A stretch of DNA of 64,000 nt from Oxalobacteraceae bacterium (GTDB taxonomy: Bacteria; Pseudomonadota; Gammaproteobacteria; Burkholderiales; Burkholderiaceae_D). The notes under the pieces were generated by a model. The model saw nothing but the letters and a program-made list of their open reading frames with translations, had not been told where the DNA came from and did not search any database. Of the stretch, positions 36,541 through 44,861 are shown piece after piece (position 1 is the first letter of the stretch; each line of letters begins with the position of its first letter). The stretch covers positions 46,836 through 110,835 of the forward strand of contig JAJTGD010000001.1 of NCBI GenBank assembly GCA_021299035.1. The letters are read 5' to 3'. Made by a program: the position numbers and the translations under genes.

Positions 36541-37305
36541 ATGGAAACAGGCGCGATTACGCAGTACGTCGACTTCGCCCAGATCGTGTTGTACATGTTC
36601 TGGATCTTCTTTTTCGGGCTGATCTATTACCTGCTGCAGGAGAACCATCGCGATGGTTATCCACTCGAGCCAATCAATGGCCGAGACACGCAAATGGAAG
36701 GTTGGCCACCTATCCCGTCACCCAAGACGTATCTGCTCGAAAGTGGCGAGGAAGTGGTCATGCCCTACCCGCTGAAAGAGCCCGAGTTCTTGCAAGCGCA
36801 ACCACGCCATCGCTTTATCGGTGCGCCGATCGAGCCGATTGGCAATCCGCTACTGGCGGGTGTTGGCCCCGGCGCATGGAATCAGCGGGCTGATCATCCG
36901 GATATGACGCCGTTCGGTGAACCTAAGATTTCACCCTTGCGTGCCAACCCTGAACACGGTGTTGCTGAGCAAGACCCTGATCCGCGCGGCATGCCGGTGT
37001 GGGGCGCCGATGACGAAGTCGCTGGTACCGTGCGAGATCTGTGGCTGGATCGCTCCGAGATGCTGTTCCGCTATATCGAGGTACGCCTTAATGACGGTAA
37101 CCGCACGGTATTGCTGCCTGTGCCATTCGCGCGGATCACACATGATGGCGTGAAGGTCCATGCGATCCTCGGGCATCAGTTTACCGATGTGCCGGGTCAT
37201 AAAGAGGCGGATCAGGTCACGATGCTGGAAGAAGAAAAGATCGCTGCTTACTATGGTGCAGGTACCTTGTACGCGACGCCTGAACGTCAAGAACCTCTGT
37301 TCTGA
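36541..37305 (+). CDS. puhA: Photosynthetic reaction centre H subunit
   Basis: The 254-residue protein has one N-terminal membrane helix (about 11-31, VLYMFWIFFFGLIYYLLQ) followed by the conserved ENHRDGYPLE and a cytoplasmic beta-barrel domain with GTVRDLWLDRSEMLFRYIEV and VTMLEEEKIAAYYGAGTLYA. The H subunit caps the L-M core and guides protons to the QB quinone. GGAGG sits 8 bases before the ATG. puhB follows after 9 bases. Confidence 0.97.
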   Translation: METGAITQYVDFAQIVLYMFWIFFFGLIYYLLQENHRDGYPLEPINGRDTQMEGWPPIPSPKTYLLESGEEVVMPYPLKEPEFLQAQPRHRFIGAPIEPIGNPLLAGVGPGAWNQRADHPDMTPFGEPKISPLRANPEHGVAEQDPDPRGMPVWGADDEVAGTVRDLWLDRSEMLFRYIEVRLNDGNRTVLLPVPFARITHDGVKVHAILGHQFTDVPGHKEADQVTMLEEEKIAAYYGAGTLYATPERQEPLF

Positions 37306-37314
37306 TCGACTCCT

Positions 37315-37971
37315 ATGCAAATCTATCCCGAACATGAACTGGAGGCAGCACCCGGACTACCGGAGCCATTACCGGCCGGTGAACGGGTGCTGTGGCAAGG
37401 TAGCCCCGACTGGAAGCAGCTTGCACTGGAAGCTTTCCACGTGCGACAAGTCGCGGTTTACTTTGCTTTGATGCTGGGTCTGCAAGCCATCTTGTCGTGG
37501 GATAGTGCAGATACCCTGAGTGGCAACTTGACGCCACTCGCGTGGTCATCTTCCATGGCGATCATCGCACTGGGACTGCTCAGCTTCACTGCATGGATGT
37601 CGGCACAGACCACGCTGTACACACTGACCAATCGCCGTATCGTGATGCGCATCGGTATCGTGCTGACGATTAGTTTCAATCTGCCTTTGCGTTGGATCGC
37701 AGCGGCGCATGTCAAAACGAATGCCGATGGCAGTGGTGATATCGCGCTTGAGCTGAAGGGCTCGGACCGCATCGCCTACCTGCATCTGTGGCCGCACGCA
37801 CGTCCTTGGGAGCTTTCCAAGGCTCAGCCTTCGCTGCGCTGCCTGCGGAATGTCAGCGCTGCGGGTGATCTGCTACACGCGGCGTGGATATCGCGGCAAT
37901 CCGAGTTGGGTGGTGACGACACACGCCAGCCCATCCCGGTGCGTATGCCAGCAGCGGCGATCGCACGATGA
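37315..37971 (+). CDS. puhB: Photosynthetic complex assembly protein PuhB
   Basis: The 218-residue protein starts with a cytoplasmic GERVLWQGSPDW motif, has about three membrane helices (AVYFALMLGLQAIL, SMAIIALGLLSFTAW, then the TNRRIVMRIGIVL segment of bacterial PH-like domains) and the ending typical of PuhB. The family aids reaction centre assembly. It overlaps puhC by 4 bases. Confidence 0.93.
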   Translation: MQIYPEHELEAAPGLPEPLPAGERVLWQGSPDWKQLALEAFHVRQVAVYFALMLGLQAILSWDSADTLSGNLTPLAWSSSMAIIALGLLSFTAWMSAQTTLYTLTNRRIVMRIGIVLTISFNLPLRWIAAAHVKTNADGSGDIALELKGSDRIAYLHLWPHARPWELSKAQPSLRCLRNVSAAGDLLHAAWISRQSELGGDDTRQPIPVRMPAAAIAR

Positions 37972-38420
37972 AAATGGAATCGCTGCCACCGCAAGCAGTG
38001 CCTGAACGACGCGCTAGTCGTTTCCCGGCGATCGCGGTGGCGCTGCTGCTGATCGGTACCTTCGTCACGATTGGCGTGTCACGCCTGCAAGGCACGACAC
38101 AAGAAGTCACGGCTGAGCCAGCCAGAAAAATTCGTCAGCTACGGTTTGTCGATCAGCCTGATGGAGCAGTTGCCGCTATTGATGTGAGCAGCGGCCAATT
38201 AATCCAACGCTATGAAGGCGAACAAGGCTTCTTGCGTGGCACTTTGCGCGCAATGGCACGCCAGCGAAAATTGAACGGCGTTGGCGCTGCCGAGCCTTTC
38301 GAATTAATTCTTCATGCAGATGGTCGCCTGACCCTGCACGACCCCGCCACTGGCACCAAGATCGCACTCGAATCCTTCGGATCGAGGAACATCGGTGTAT
38401 TCGCACAATTGTTAGGATAA
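37968..38420 (+). CDS. puhC: Photosynthetic complex assembly protein PuhC
   Basis: The 150-residue protein has one membrane helix (about 19-38, FPAIAVALLLIGTFVTIGVS) and a periplasmic domain with the family phrases RQLRFVDQPDGAVAAIDV and GFLRGTLRAMARQR. It supports LH1 and reaction centre assembly. It overlaps puhB by 4 bases and ends 4 bases before crtI. Confidence 0.92.
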   Translation: MKMESLPPQAVPERRASRFPAIAVALLLIGTFVTIGVSRLQGTTQEVTAEPARKIRQLRFVDQPDGAVAAIDVSSGQLIQRYEGEQGFLRGTLRAMARQRKLNGVGAAEPFELILHADGRLTLHDPATGTKIALESFGSRNIGVFAQLLG

Positions 38421-38424
38421 CCCC

Positions 38425-39900
38425 ATGACCGCGCCGACCGCGCTTGTGATCGGCAGCGGCTTCGGCGGGCTCGCTGCTGCAATTCGCCTCTCTTGCAAGG
38501 GCTACCAAGTCCAAGTCCTTGAAAAACTCGACGCCCCTGGGGGTCGTGCCTACGTGCATCGGCAAGATGGCTTTACCTTCGATGCCGGCCCCACCATCAT
38601 CACCGCACCGCAACTGCTCGAAGAGCTATGGGCACTCTGCGGTAAAAAACTGTCAGATGACATCACGCTAAAACCTATCGAGCCGTTTTACCGAATACGT
38701 TTTGATGATGGCACGCATTTCGATTACAGCGGCGACGCAGCCACCATGCGGCGTGAGATCGCTCGTTTCAACGCCGATGATCTTCCGGGCTACGACCGCT
38801 TTGTAGAAGCTGCAGATCAAGCCTGCAAGCTCGGCTTTGAAGAGCTCGGGCATAAGGCGTTCGATAGCTTCTCCGACTTATTGGCAGCCATGCCCAGCAT
38901 GATCAAGCTAAAAGCTTGGCAAACGCTCTACTCCATGGTGGCGGGTTATTTGCGCGACCCTAAGCTGAGAATGGTGTTCAGCTTCCATCCGCTACTAATC
39001 GGTGGTAATCCATATTCGGTAACCCGGGTCTACAGCCTGATTAATACGCTGGAACGCCGCTGGGGTGTGCACTGGGCCATGGGCGGTACCGGCGCGCTGA
39101 TTCGTGGCATGGTGAAGCTTCTGCAAGAGCGCGGCGTCAGCCTGCGCTACAACGCACCCGTCACACGGATCAATGTCACGCAAGGCCGTGCCACCGGTGT
39201 CACGCTGGCCAATGGTGACCAACTGCGCGCGGATATCGTTGTGTCGAATGGTGATGCCGCCTGGACCTATAAAAATCTGGTAGACCCAGCGCACCGCTCG
39301 CATTGGACTGACCGTCATATCGAGACGCGACGCTACTCGATGAGTTTATTCGTCTGGTATTTCGGCACTAACCGGCTCTGGGAAGACGTACCGCATCACA
39401 TGATCATGCTTGGGCCGCGCTATAAAGGTCTGCTGGATGACATGTTCCTCAAGCACAAGCTGGCCGATGATTTCAGCTTGTATCTACATCGCCCGAGCGC
39501 CTCTGATCCCTCGGTCGCGCCACCCGGCTGCGATGCGTTTTATGTACTCGCACCGGTGCCGCATCTCGACAGCGGCACCGACTGGCAAGCGCAAGCCGAG
39601 TCGTATCGCATGCGTATACAAAAGTATCTCGAATCCACCGTGATGCCGGGGCTTGGCGAGCACATTGTCACCAGCCGGCTCATGACGCCGCAGGATTTCC
39701 ATGATCGGCTGTGGTCGCACAAAGGTGCGGCGTTTGGCATGGAACCTAGGCTGCTGCAAAGTGCATGGTTCCGTCCGCATAACCGCAGCGAAGATGTAGA
39801 AAATCTTTACATGGTGGGCGCCAGTACGCACCCCGGTGCCGGTGTCCCCGGTGTGCTGATGTCGGCCCGCGCGATGGCCTCGGTGGTGCCAGATGCCTAA
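38425..39900 (+). CDS. crtI: Phytoene desaturase CrtI
   Basis: The 491-residue FAD enzyme has the dinucleotide fold VIGSGFGGLAAAIRL (about 8-22), the RAYVHRQDGFTFDAGPTIIT stretch and the C-terminal LYMVGASTHPGAGVPGVLMSARA signature. It desaturates phytoene to neurosporene (three steps) or lycopene (four); the product cannot be read from the sequence, though crtC/D/A downstream suit the spheroidene route. crtB starts within its last 8 bases. Confidence 0.96.
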   Translation: MTAPTALVIGSGFGGLAAAIRLSCKGYQVQVLEKLDAPGGRAYVHRQDGFTFDAGPTIITAPQLLEELWALCGKKLSDDITLKPIEPFYRIRFDDGTHFDYSGDAATMRREIARFNADDLPGYDRFVEAADQACKLGFEELGHKAFDSFSDLLAAMPSMIKLKAWQTLYSMVAGYLRDPKLRMVFSFHPLLIGGNPYSVTRVYSLINTLERRWGVHWAMGGTGALIRGMVKLLQERGVSLRYNAPVTRINVTQGRATGVTLANGDQLRADIVVSNGDAAWTYKNLVDPAHRSHWTDRHIETRRYSMSLFVWYFGTNRLWEDVPHHMIMLGPRYKGLLDDMFLKHKLADDFSLYLHRPSASDPSVAPPGCDAFYVLAPVPHLDSGTDWQAQAESYRMRIQKYLESTVMPGLGEHIVTSRLMTPQDFHDRLWSHKGAAFGMEPRLLQSAWFRPHNRSEDVENLYMVGASTHPGAGVPGVLMSARAMASVVPDA

Positions 39901-40918
39901 CACCGCAAAAACTATCGACCTCGCCGCCTGCGAAGAATTAATGCGCGGTGGCTCAAAATCTTTTTTTGCGGCCAGCAGCTTATTACCCGAGCGCGTGCGG
40001 ATTCCGTCGATCGCGCTGTATGCATTCTGCCGAGTTGCTGATGACGCAGTCGATAGCGCGCCCGAAGAAGGCGTGGTGGCGCAGCTGCGTGCACGACTCG
40101 ACGCTATCTACGCCGGCGAGCCCGGCGACATTATCGAAGACCGTGCCATGGCAATGGTGGTACATCGCTACGGCTTGCCGCGCACCCTGCCAGAGGCACT
40201 GATCGAAGGTTTTGCGTGGGATGCCGAAGGGCGCATCTATGAAACGCTAGATGATCTGCACCACTACTGCGCGCGTGTTGCCGGTAGCGTAGGCGCGATG
40301 ATGGCGATGGTGATGGGTGTACGTGATCCACAAGCGCTGGCACGTGCGTGCGAACTCGGTAACGCCATGCAGCTAACCAATATCGCGCGTGATGTCGGTG
40401 AAGATGCCCGCAACGGACGGCTCTACCTGCCGCGCGCCTGGATGCGCGAAGAAGGCCTGAATCCGGACGCGTGGTTGCGTACACCGGTATTCAACGAGTC
40501 ACTTGCGCGAGTAGTTTCTCGATTGTTGGCAGAGGCTGATCGTTTATACCAGCGCGGTGCGACGGGCATTTCCGCACTACCGCGCGACTGTCGCGGAGCC
40601 ATTCTCGCGGCAGCCACCATCTACGCCGAGATCGGCAGTGAGATCGCCGGTAATGCAATGGATTCGGTGAATCAACGCGCGATGGTGGGCAGCGCCCGCA
40701 AGCTCACCTTGCTGTGTATTGCAAAAATCCGCGCACAGATGCCGCCACGCTGCGATACCTCGCCGCCACTCGATTCGATTGCTTATCTGGTTGAGGCCTG
40801 CACACAAACTGCCAGTAACTCCAGCGGACGCCCGTTTCCGAAACGGAGTTTCGATGAACGCTGTGAGTGGTTGATTGATTTGTTTGAACGCCTGTCGTTG
40901 CCGCAGGGGCGGCATTAG
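39893..40918 (+). CDS. crtB: Phytoene synthase CrtB
   Basis: The 341-residue enzyme joins two GGPP into 15-cis-phytoene. The two aspartate-rich Mg-diphosphate motifs are DDAVD (50-54) and the NIARDVGEDARNGRLYLP block. It overlaps crtI by 8 bases and is the last gene of the rightward arm. A hairpin with an AU-rich stem follows 77 bases on, after which the AT-rich accessory patch begins. Confidence 0.96.
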   Translation: MPNTAKTIDLAACEELMRGGSKSFFAASSLLPERVRIPSIALYAFCRVADDAVDSAPEEGVVAQLRARLDAIYAGEPGDIIEDRAMAMVVHRYGLPRTLPEALIEGFAWDAEGRIYETLDDLHHYCARVAGSVGAMMAMVMGVRDPQALARACELGNAMQLTNIARDVGEDARNGRLYLPRAWMREEGLNPDAWLRTPVFNESLARVVSRLLAEADRLYQRGATGISALPRDCRGAILAAATIYAEIGSEIAGNAMDSVNQRAMVGSARKLTLLCIAKIRAQMPPRCDTSPPLDSIAYLVEACTQTASNSSGRPFPKRSFDERCEWLIDLFERLSLPQGRH

Positions 40919-40992
40919 CCCAGAAACTCGCCCAGCACGAGATTTCGACATGTGCCGGCATTGAAAATCTTTGTGTCGGTGGGGCGATCAAG

Positions 40993-41037
40993 CCTCAGGT
41001 ATTTTTAAGAAATATACCTGACCCGCCTGACCTGAGG
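40993..41037 (+). terminator. Probable terminator hairpin after crtB
   Basis: CAGGTAT...ATACCTG (40996-41020) with an inner TTT/AAA extension makes an imperfect 11-bp stem, and CCTCAGG/CCTGAGG (40993-40999, 41031-41037) makes an alternative outer pairing. There is no strong T-run after it, so function as terminator is moderate. It marks the boundary between the cluster arm and the AT-rich patch. Confidence 0.5.
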
Positions 41038-41144
41038 TATCGAAGGTCTGAACACGAGATAGCCGTAAAAGCTAGCTCAGGCATTTTGAGTCATTATGAC
41101 TTTGTTATTTAAAACTACAGGATTGGCCAGAAAGCGAATGGTTT

Positions 41145-42002
41145 TTATTTGCAAAACAAACGAAACAATTTATCTACCTCAGTGTTTGGCGCGGAATATC
41201 CCCAAGAATCTTGGCCGAGCTCATGCACTTTGTATACATTTTCAGCTTGAATCGGCTCAACCAGCTCAACCGGCCCAATAGCTCGGTACATATCCTTCGA
41301 GCAATTCAATTCATATACACTAACTGCATATATTCTCTCGCCAGTGCCACGATTATGAAGAATGAGTGGAAGAGACATATCTTCGCCAATTTCATAAACC
41401 AGAACTTTTAATATTCCCCCTGCTCGCATTACTGATTTTTTATCAACAAACATTTCTCTCTGGTAGTACTCCATCCTATCCATTCCAGGTTTTTTTTCGT
41501 TATACACAAAAAACGACTCAAACGCTGACCATCTAGATTTTCTTAGTGAAAGAATCGACGCGACATGCTGCTCAACCGTTGATCGGTAGGACTTTGGCGA
41601 TCGATCATGAATTTTTTTTCGACGCTCATCGCAGTCGGTAGTGTTTTGATTGTTGTAGTCCCTAGTTTTAAATTTTTCAATATTTTCTACAATCCATTTA
41701 GCACTTTCTATATCTTGTTTTTCTTTTTTTGTATCAAATGCTTTTAAATTTAATTTATAAAACTGAATGTTATTAGCAATATAATCGCCCCCTTCCTTTA
41801 TCATTTTAGGGTCTTTTAAATTTAATTCGCGAAATATAGTTTCTATATATTCAAATGATCTCAAACATTTATATGCGACATCTGCGCCATAAATGTCTCG
41901 CATTATGTAATTTGGAATGTCTTGAGCCATCAAGTTTGAAGAAAAAATAAATATTGAAACAGCCCTGAAAAGGATTTTTAACTTTTTAAATGAATTAGTC
42001 AT
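41145..42002 (-). CDS. Secreted protein, C-terminus resembling surface-adhesin E domain
   Basis: The 285-residue product is encoded in markedly AT-rich DNA (many AAA, ATT, TTT codons), unlike the GC-rich neighbours. It starts with a signal peptide (residues 1-26, LFRAVSIFIFSSNLMA). The C-terminal ~130 residues (SRWSAFESFFVYN, YYQREMFVDKKSV, ILKVLVYEI, YELNCSKDMYRAIG, WGYSAPNTEVDKLFRLFC) follow the pattern of the surface-adhesin protein E family, with the two cysteines that usually pair. The N-terminal half is unrecognised. The composition indicates transfer from another genome. Confidence 0.55.
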   Translation of the reverse strand: MTNSFKKLKILFRAVSIFIFSSNLMAQDIPNYIMRDIYGADVAYKCLRSFEYIETIFRELNLKDPKMIKEGGDYIANNIQFYKLNLKAFDTKKEKQDIESAKWIVENIEKFKTRDYNNQNTTDCDERRKKIHDRSPKSYRSTVEQHVASILSLRKSRWSAFESFFVYNEKKPGMDRMEYYQREMFVDKKSVMRAGGILKVLVYEIGEDMSLPLILHNRGTGERIYAVSVYELNCSKDMYRAIGPVELVEPIQAENVYKVHELGQDSWGYSAPNTEVDKLFRLFCK

Positions 42003-42420
42003 CGCATTTCACATTAGTTTATAAATACAGAAAATTTATTCCCATATCTCAGATTCTTTCCATGCCAAATTGAGACATTAGGTTGCGCAATTAACAAATA
42101 TTCTTTGTGATAGCACATATTTTTCCGCCAATTTAATTTTCATTTTTCACCCCGATTATTATCCGTGAAAAACTTTCTTTTTGTTACTTTTATTAAGAAT
42201 TTCACGTGTCTCAGATATGTATTGGGCTGAATCTGCGTTTTGGGGCAATACTCATCTCGCAGATATGCCCGTTCTTGGTGGAATCGAGGTCAAAACATGA
42301 AATGACAAGAGGTAGAGAAGACACCACAAGCTGCTAAGCAAGCGGGAATTCGGCCTGAGTCAAAAAATGATCGGTATGCGGCATTTAGAAGGGTCATACG
42401 GAAGTAGGCCTAGCATCCTC

Positions 42421-42449
42421 AGCCTAGTCCGATTCCGCCCCGAGCCACC
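42421..42449 (+). other. tRNA 3'-end-like remnant, left copy
   Basis: AGTCCGATTCCGCCCCGAGCCACC looks like the T-loop and acceptor end of a tRNA gene (loop TCCGATT, end GCCACC), but no upstream tRNA body folds and the T-stem does not pair. A related sequence, sharing GATTCCG-Y-CCCG-R-GCCA, lies at 43684-43708. The two bracket the toxin-antitoxin and peroxiredoxin genes. Confidence 0.4.
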
Positions 42450-42504
42450 GTGATGTAAAAAACACCTCAGGGTGATCCTTCGTATTGTTTGTTGCATTTC
42501 TGGC

Positions 42505-42539
42505 TTGTGAACTTGCAGCACGATGCGTATACTTGTACA
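42505..42539 (+). promoter_or_regulatory. yefM-yoeB promoter with TGTACA operator core
   Basis: TTGTGA (42505-42510), 17 bases, TATACT (42528-42533) form a good sigma-70 promoter. TGTACA (42534-42539), the hexamer bound by YefM in E. coli, adjoins the -10, with a degenerate second copy TGAACA 6 bases on. Confidence 0.6.
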
Positions 42540-42569
42540 GCTTATTGAACAGGTATGGCCGGAGGCTTT

Positions 42570-42827
42570 ATGCGCGTAATCAATTTTTCTGACGCAAGAA
42601 ATCAACTCAAACAAGTCATTGATCAAGTTGTTGATGATGCTGACTTTACTGTAATCGCCAGACGCGATTCGCAGGATGCCGTGGTGATGTCTCTGGACAC
42701 TTTTAACAGTTTGATGGAAACACTCCATCTGATGAAAAGCCCTGCCAACGTCAAGCACCTAGAAAAATCCATCGGTCAGTATCGTAAAGGTCAGACCAAA
42801 ACCAAGGAACTGGTCGATGCGAAGTAA
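42570..42827 (+). CDS. yefM: YefM/Phd-family antitoxin
   Basis: From ATG 42570 (MRVINFSDARNQLKQVIDQVV), preceded by GGAGG at five bases, the antitoxin has 85 residues. The Phd/YefM DNA-binding fold is recognisable in SDARNQLKQVIDQVVDDADFTVIARRDSQDAVVMSLDTFNSLMETLHL. It neutralises YoeB and represses the operon. It overlaps yoeB by 11 bases. Confidence 0.9.
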   Translation: MRVINFSDARNQLKQVIDQVVDDADFTVIARRDSQDAVVMSLDTFNSLMETLHLMKSPANVKHLEKSIGQYRKGQTKTKELVDAK

Positions 42828-43080
42828 GCTGGTCTGGACCAACGCAGCTTGGGAAGACTACGTGTATTGGCAAACACAGGATAAAAAAACGCTCAAGCGC
42901 ATTAACTCGCTGGTGAAAGAAGTAATGCGCGATCCTGAAAATGGCATAGGCAAGCCAGAGCCTTTGCGAGAGAACCTATCAGGTTTTTGGTCACGACGAA
43001 TTGATGACATGCATCGTCTAGTGTACGCCATCGAGAAAGACCAAATTGTTGTCATCGCTTGTCGGTATCACTATGAGTGA
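42817..43080 (+). CDS. yoeB: YoeB-family mRNA interferase toxin
   Basis: The 87-residue protein matches Txe/YoeB throughout: LVWTNAAWEDYVYWQTQDKKTLKRINSLVKEVMRDPENGIGKPEPLRENLSGFWSRRIDDMHRLVY, ending in CRYHYE with the catalytic His and Tyr. YoeB cleaves mRNA at the ribosomal A site. It is translationally coupled to yefM. Confidence 0.92.
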   Translation: MRSKLVWTNAAWEDYVYWQTQDKKTLKRINSLVKEVMRDPENGIGKPEPLRENLSGFWSRRIDDMHRLVYAIEKDQIVVIACRYHYE

Positions 43081-43102
43081 GTGAGTCAAAAGCTTGATCA
43101 GA

Positions 43103-43669
43103 ATGAAGAAATCAAACATAAATCAGCTTCCTACAGACCTGCCCATTCCTCAAGACGATGGTTCAACCAATCATTTAAGGGGAATGAAATTGCCCAATAT
43201 TTCCTTAAATGCTACCAATGGAAACACTGTTAACTTTGGCGACATTAAGGGCAAATTAGTTATCTACTGTTATCCAATGACAGGGCAACCTAATGTTGCT
43301 TTGCCGGATGGTTGGGATCAAATTCCTGGGGCAAGAGGCTGTACGCCTCAAAGCTGTTCGTTTAGAGATCACTATCAAGAGCTCCAAGCATTGGGCGCAG
43401 AGTTAGTGGGTTTAAGTGTTCAATCTACGGAATATCAAAAAGAAATGTCCGACAGACTTCATCTGCCATTTCCAGTTGTGAGTGATGTGGGCTATGAATT
43501 TCAAAAGGCATTGAATATGCCAACTTTTGTGGTCGCTGGCATGACGCTATTAAAGCGCGTTACGCTAATTGCGAATAATGGCGTGATTGAGGCAGTTCAC
43601 TACCCCATCTTCCCAAGTGATAGTGATCCGGCTTGGGTAATTGAGTATTTGAAGAGTCATCAGAGTTAG
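43103..43669 (+). CDS. PrxQ/BCP-like peroxiredoxin
   Basis: From ATG 43103 the protein has 188 residues with a thioredoxin-fold redoxin domain: KLVIYCYPMTGQP, then GCTPQSCSFRDHYQEL with Cys80 (peroxidatic) and Cys85 (resolving) in the Cys-x4-Cys spacing of the PrxQ/BCP class. It would reduce peroxides with thioredoxin. Its DNA is clearly poorer in GC than the flanking crt genes, so it probably arrived with the toxin-antitoxin cargo. It has no clear Shine-Dalgarno; TTG 43094 is an alternative start. Confidence 0.8.
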   Translation: MKKSNINQLPTDLPIPQDDGSTNHLRGMKLPNISLNATNGNTVNFGDIKGKLVIYCYPMTGQPNVALPDGWDQIPGARGCTPQSCSFRDHYQELQALGAELVGLSVQSTEYQKEMSDRLHLPFPVVSDVGYEFQKALNMPTFVVAGMTLLKRVTLIANNGVIEAVHYPIFPSDSDPAWVIEYLKSHQS

Positions 43670-43683
43670 GCTTCCTTAGCCCC

Positions 43684-43708
43684 GGTTCGATTCCGTCCCG
43701 GGCCATCA
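43684..43708 (+). other. tRNA 3'-end-like remnant, right copy
   Basis: GGTTCGATTCCGTCCCGGGCC (43684 onward, then ATCA) has the canonical TTCGATTCC of a tRNA T-loop and an acceptor-like end, but no tRNA body precedes it. It lies directly after the peroxiredoxin gene and pairs with the degenerate copy at 42421-42449 as a possible attachment-site duplication. Confidence 0.45.
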
Positions 43709-43796
43709 AATTAGCAAAGCCCTCGTCAGCGATAACAGGAGCTTTTCTGTTTTCAGTGGCAAGGGTTGACTTCAAAGGCGTCATCCCGGAAGTTCT

Positions 43797-44861
43797 TCAC
43801 CTGAACCGCGGCATCCGAAACGGCAGCATCCGCTGCACGATCGGTGAGACTAAGCGCGGCACGTTGAGCGTTTCATGCACGCTAATCACACGCTGCCCGA
43901 ACAAGCCACTCGCCAGCACAGCACGTTGATAGAACGGCGTGTCTTCCAACTGCTCAATCACACTCACCGGTGCATCATCATCGGAACGTTGACGTCGATT
44001 GATGCGCCATCCCGTTTTGGGTAGCGCATGCCGCGCAGGCGGCGTGAACGGTTCAACCCGACCATCGGGAAAAAATCGCTGTGCAATCACACGATCATCA
44101 CCGATCTTTGGCTGTACGTCATAGATCACTGCCGTTGAACCATCGGTCAAGGTCGCGCGTGACCAGTCCCATTCGCGAAAACGGCAATCGATGGGCTCGT
44201 CGCCTTCATTCGAATCGAGATAACCATGCCCCTTCCAGCGAATTGCCGGATGAGTGAACTCAGCTTCGACGCGTGCACAAGCAGCAATCGGACCCCAACG
44301 ATGCAGACCGCCGGCATCAAGGTCAGCACCGAACATCGATAAGGCTTGCGGATAGACTCTTACCTTGCCACGCACCGGCCATGGCACCGGCATGCCAATC
44401 TCATGAATCGCGATTTCGAGACAATTGCCATCCCACGTCAACGCGCTCGGTCCCACACGAAAACTGTGAACATCACGTTGCATACTGTCGCGGCTACGCT
44501 CGGTCATGGTCCAGCGCTGCTTGGCGCCGTACAGCGCGACATTGATAGCCACATGATTGTCAGGGTCGCCCTCACCTCTGGCAAAGGCGCTGCGGTAGTA
44601 GGGGGAGAAAACGCTACCAACGAAAGCGATAATCGTCAGGCCGTAGTTGCCGCAGTCGGAGAGCGCGTCGACGTACCACCAGAGATATGCACCCGGCGCG
44701 AGCGACTGGTCGAATCGAGGTGATCCATCAAGGTCGCGGCCGCCAGTAGCCCGGACATCGCCGCCATTGGCACTCCCGGCCCCGGGTGCACGCTGCCACC
44801 CGCCAGAAATAGTCCCGGCACCTTGCTCACCGCTCCGCGACGCGCGAACGCCGACATCCAT
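43797..44861 (-). CDS. crtC: Carotenoid 1,2-hydratase CrtC (start unresolved)
   Basis: The CrtC family sequence runs from PRFDQSLAPGAYLWWYVDALS (codon at 44720) to the stop at 43797, with TIIAFVGSVFSPYY and HEIGMPVPWPVRGKV typical. The enzyme hydrates the 1,2 double bond of neurosporene/lycopene. No ATG, GTG or TTG lies in frame between 44861 and 44720, so the nearest standard start (44861) would add 47 unrelated residues read from inside crtD. An ATG at 44728 is exactly where the gene should start but is one frame off. A natural frameshift, unusual initiation or a sequence error at 44718-44728 is likely. Confidence 0.8.
   Translation of the reverse strand: MDVGVRASRSGEQGAGTISGGWQRAPGAGSANGGDVRATGGRDLDGSPRFDQSLAPGAYLWWYVDALSDCGNYGLTIIAFVGSVFSPYYRSAFARGEGDPDNHVAINVALYGAKQRWTMTERSRDSMQRDVHSFRVGPSALTWDGNCLEIAIHEIGMPVPWPVRGKVRVYPQALSMFGADLDAGGLHRWGPIAACARVEAEFTHPAIRWKGHGYLDSNEGDEPIDCRFREWDWSRATLTDGSTAVIYDVQPKIGDDRVIAQRFFPDGRVEPFTPPARHALPKTGWRINRRQRSDDDAPVSVIEQLEDTPFYQRAVLASGLFGQRVISVHETLNVPRLVSPIVQRMLPFRMPRFR

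Larger units (their letters stand above)
42003..42569. other. AT-rich to mixed intergenic region
   Basis: These 567 bases hold no convincing gene. The first 200 are AT-rich, as in the adjacent secreted-protein gene, and would contain its leftward promoter. The right half carries a tRNA-3'-end-like remnant (42421-42449) and the yefM promoter (42505-42539). Confidence 0.5.

Noticed and set aside
43684..43708. Intact tRNA gene
   Set aside because: Only T-loop and acceptor-like sequence is present; no anticodon or D-arm folds upstream.
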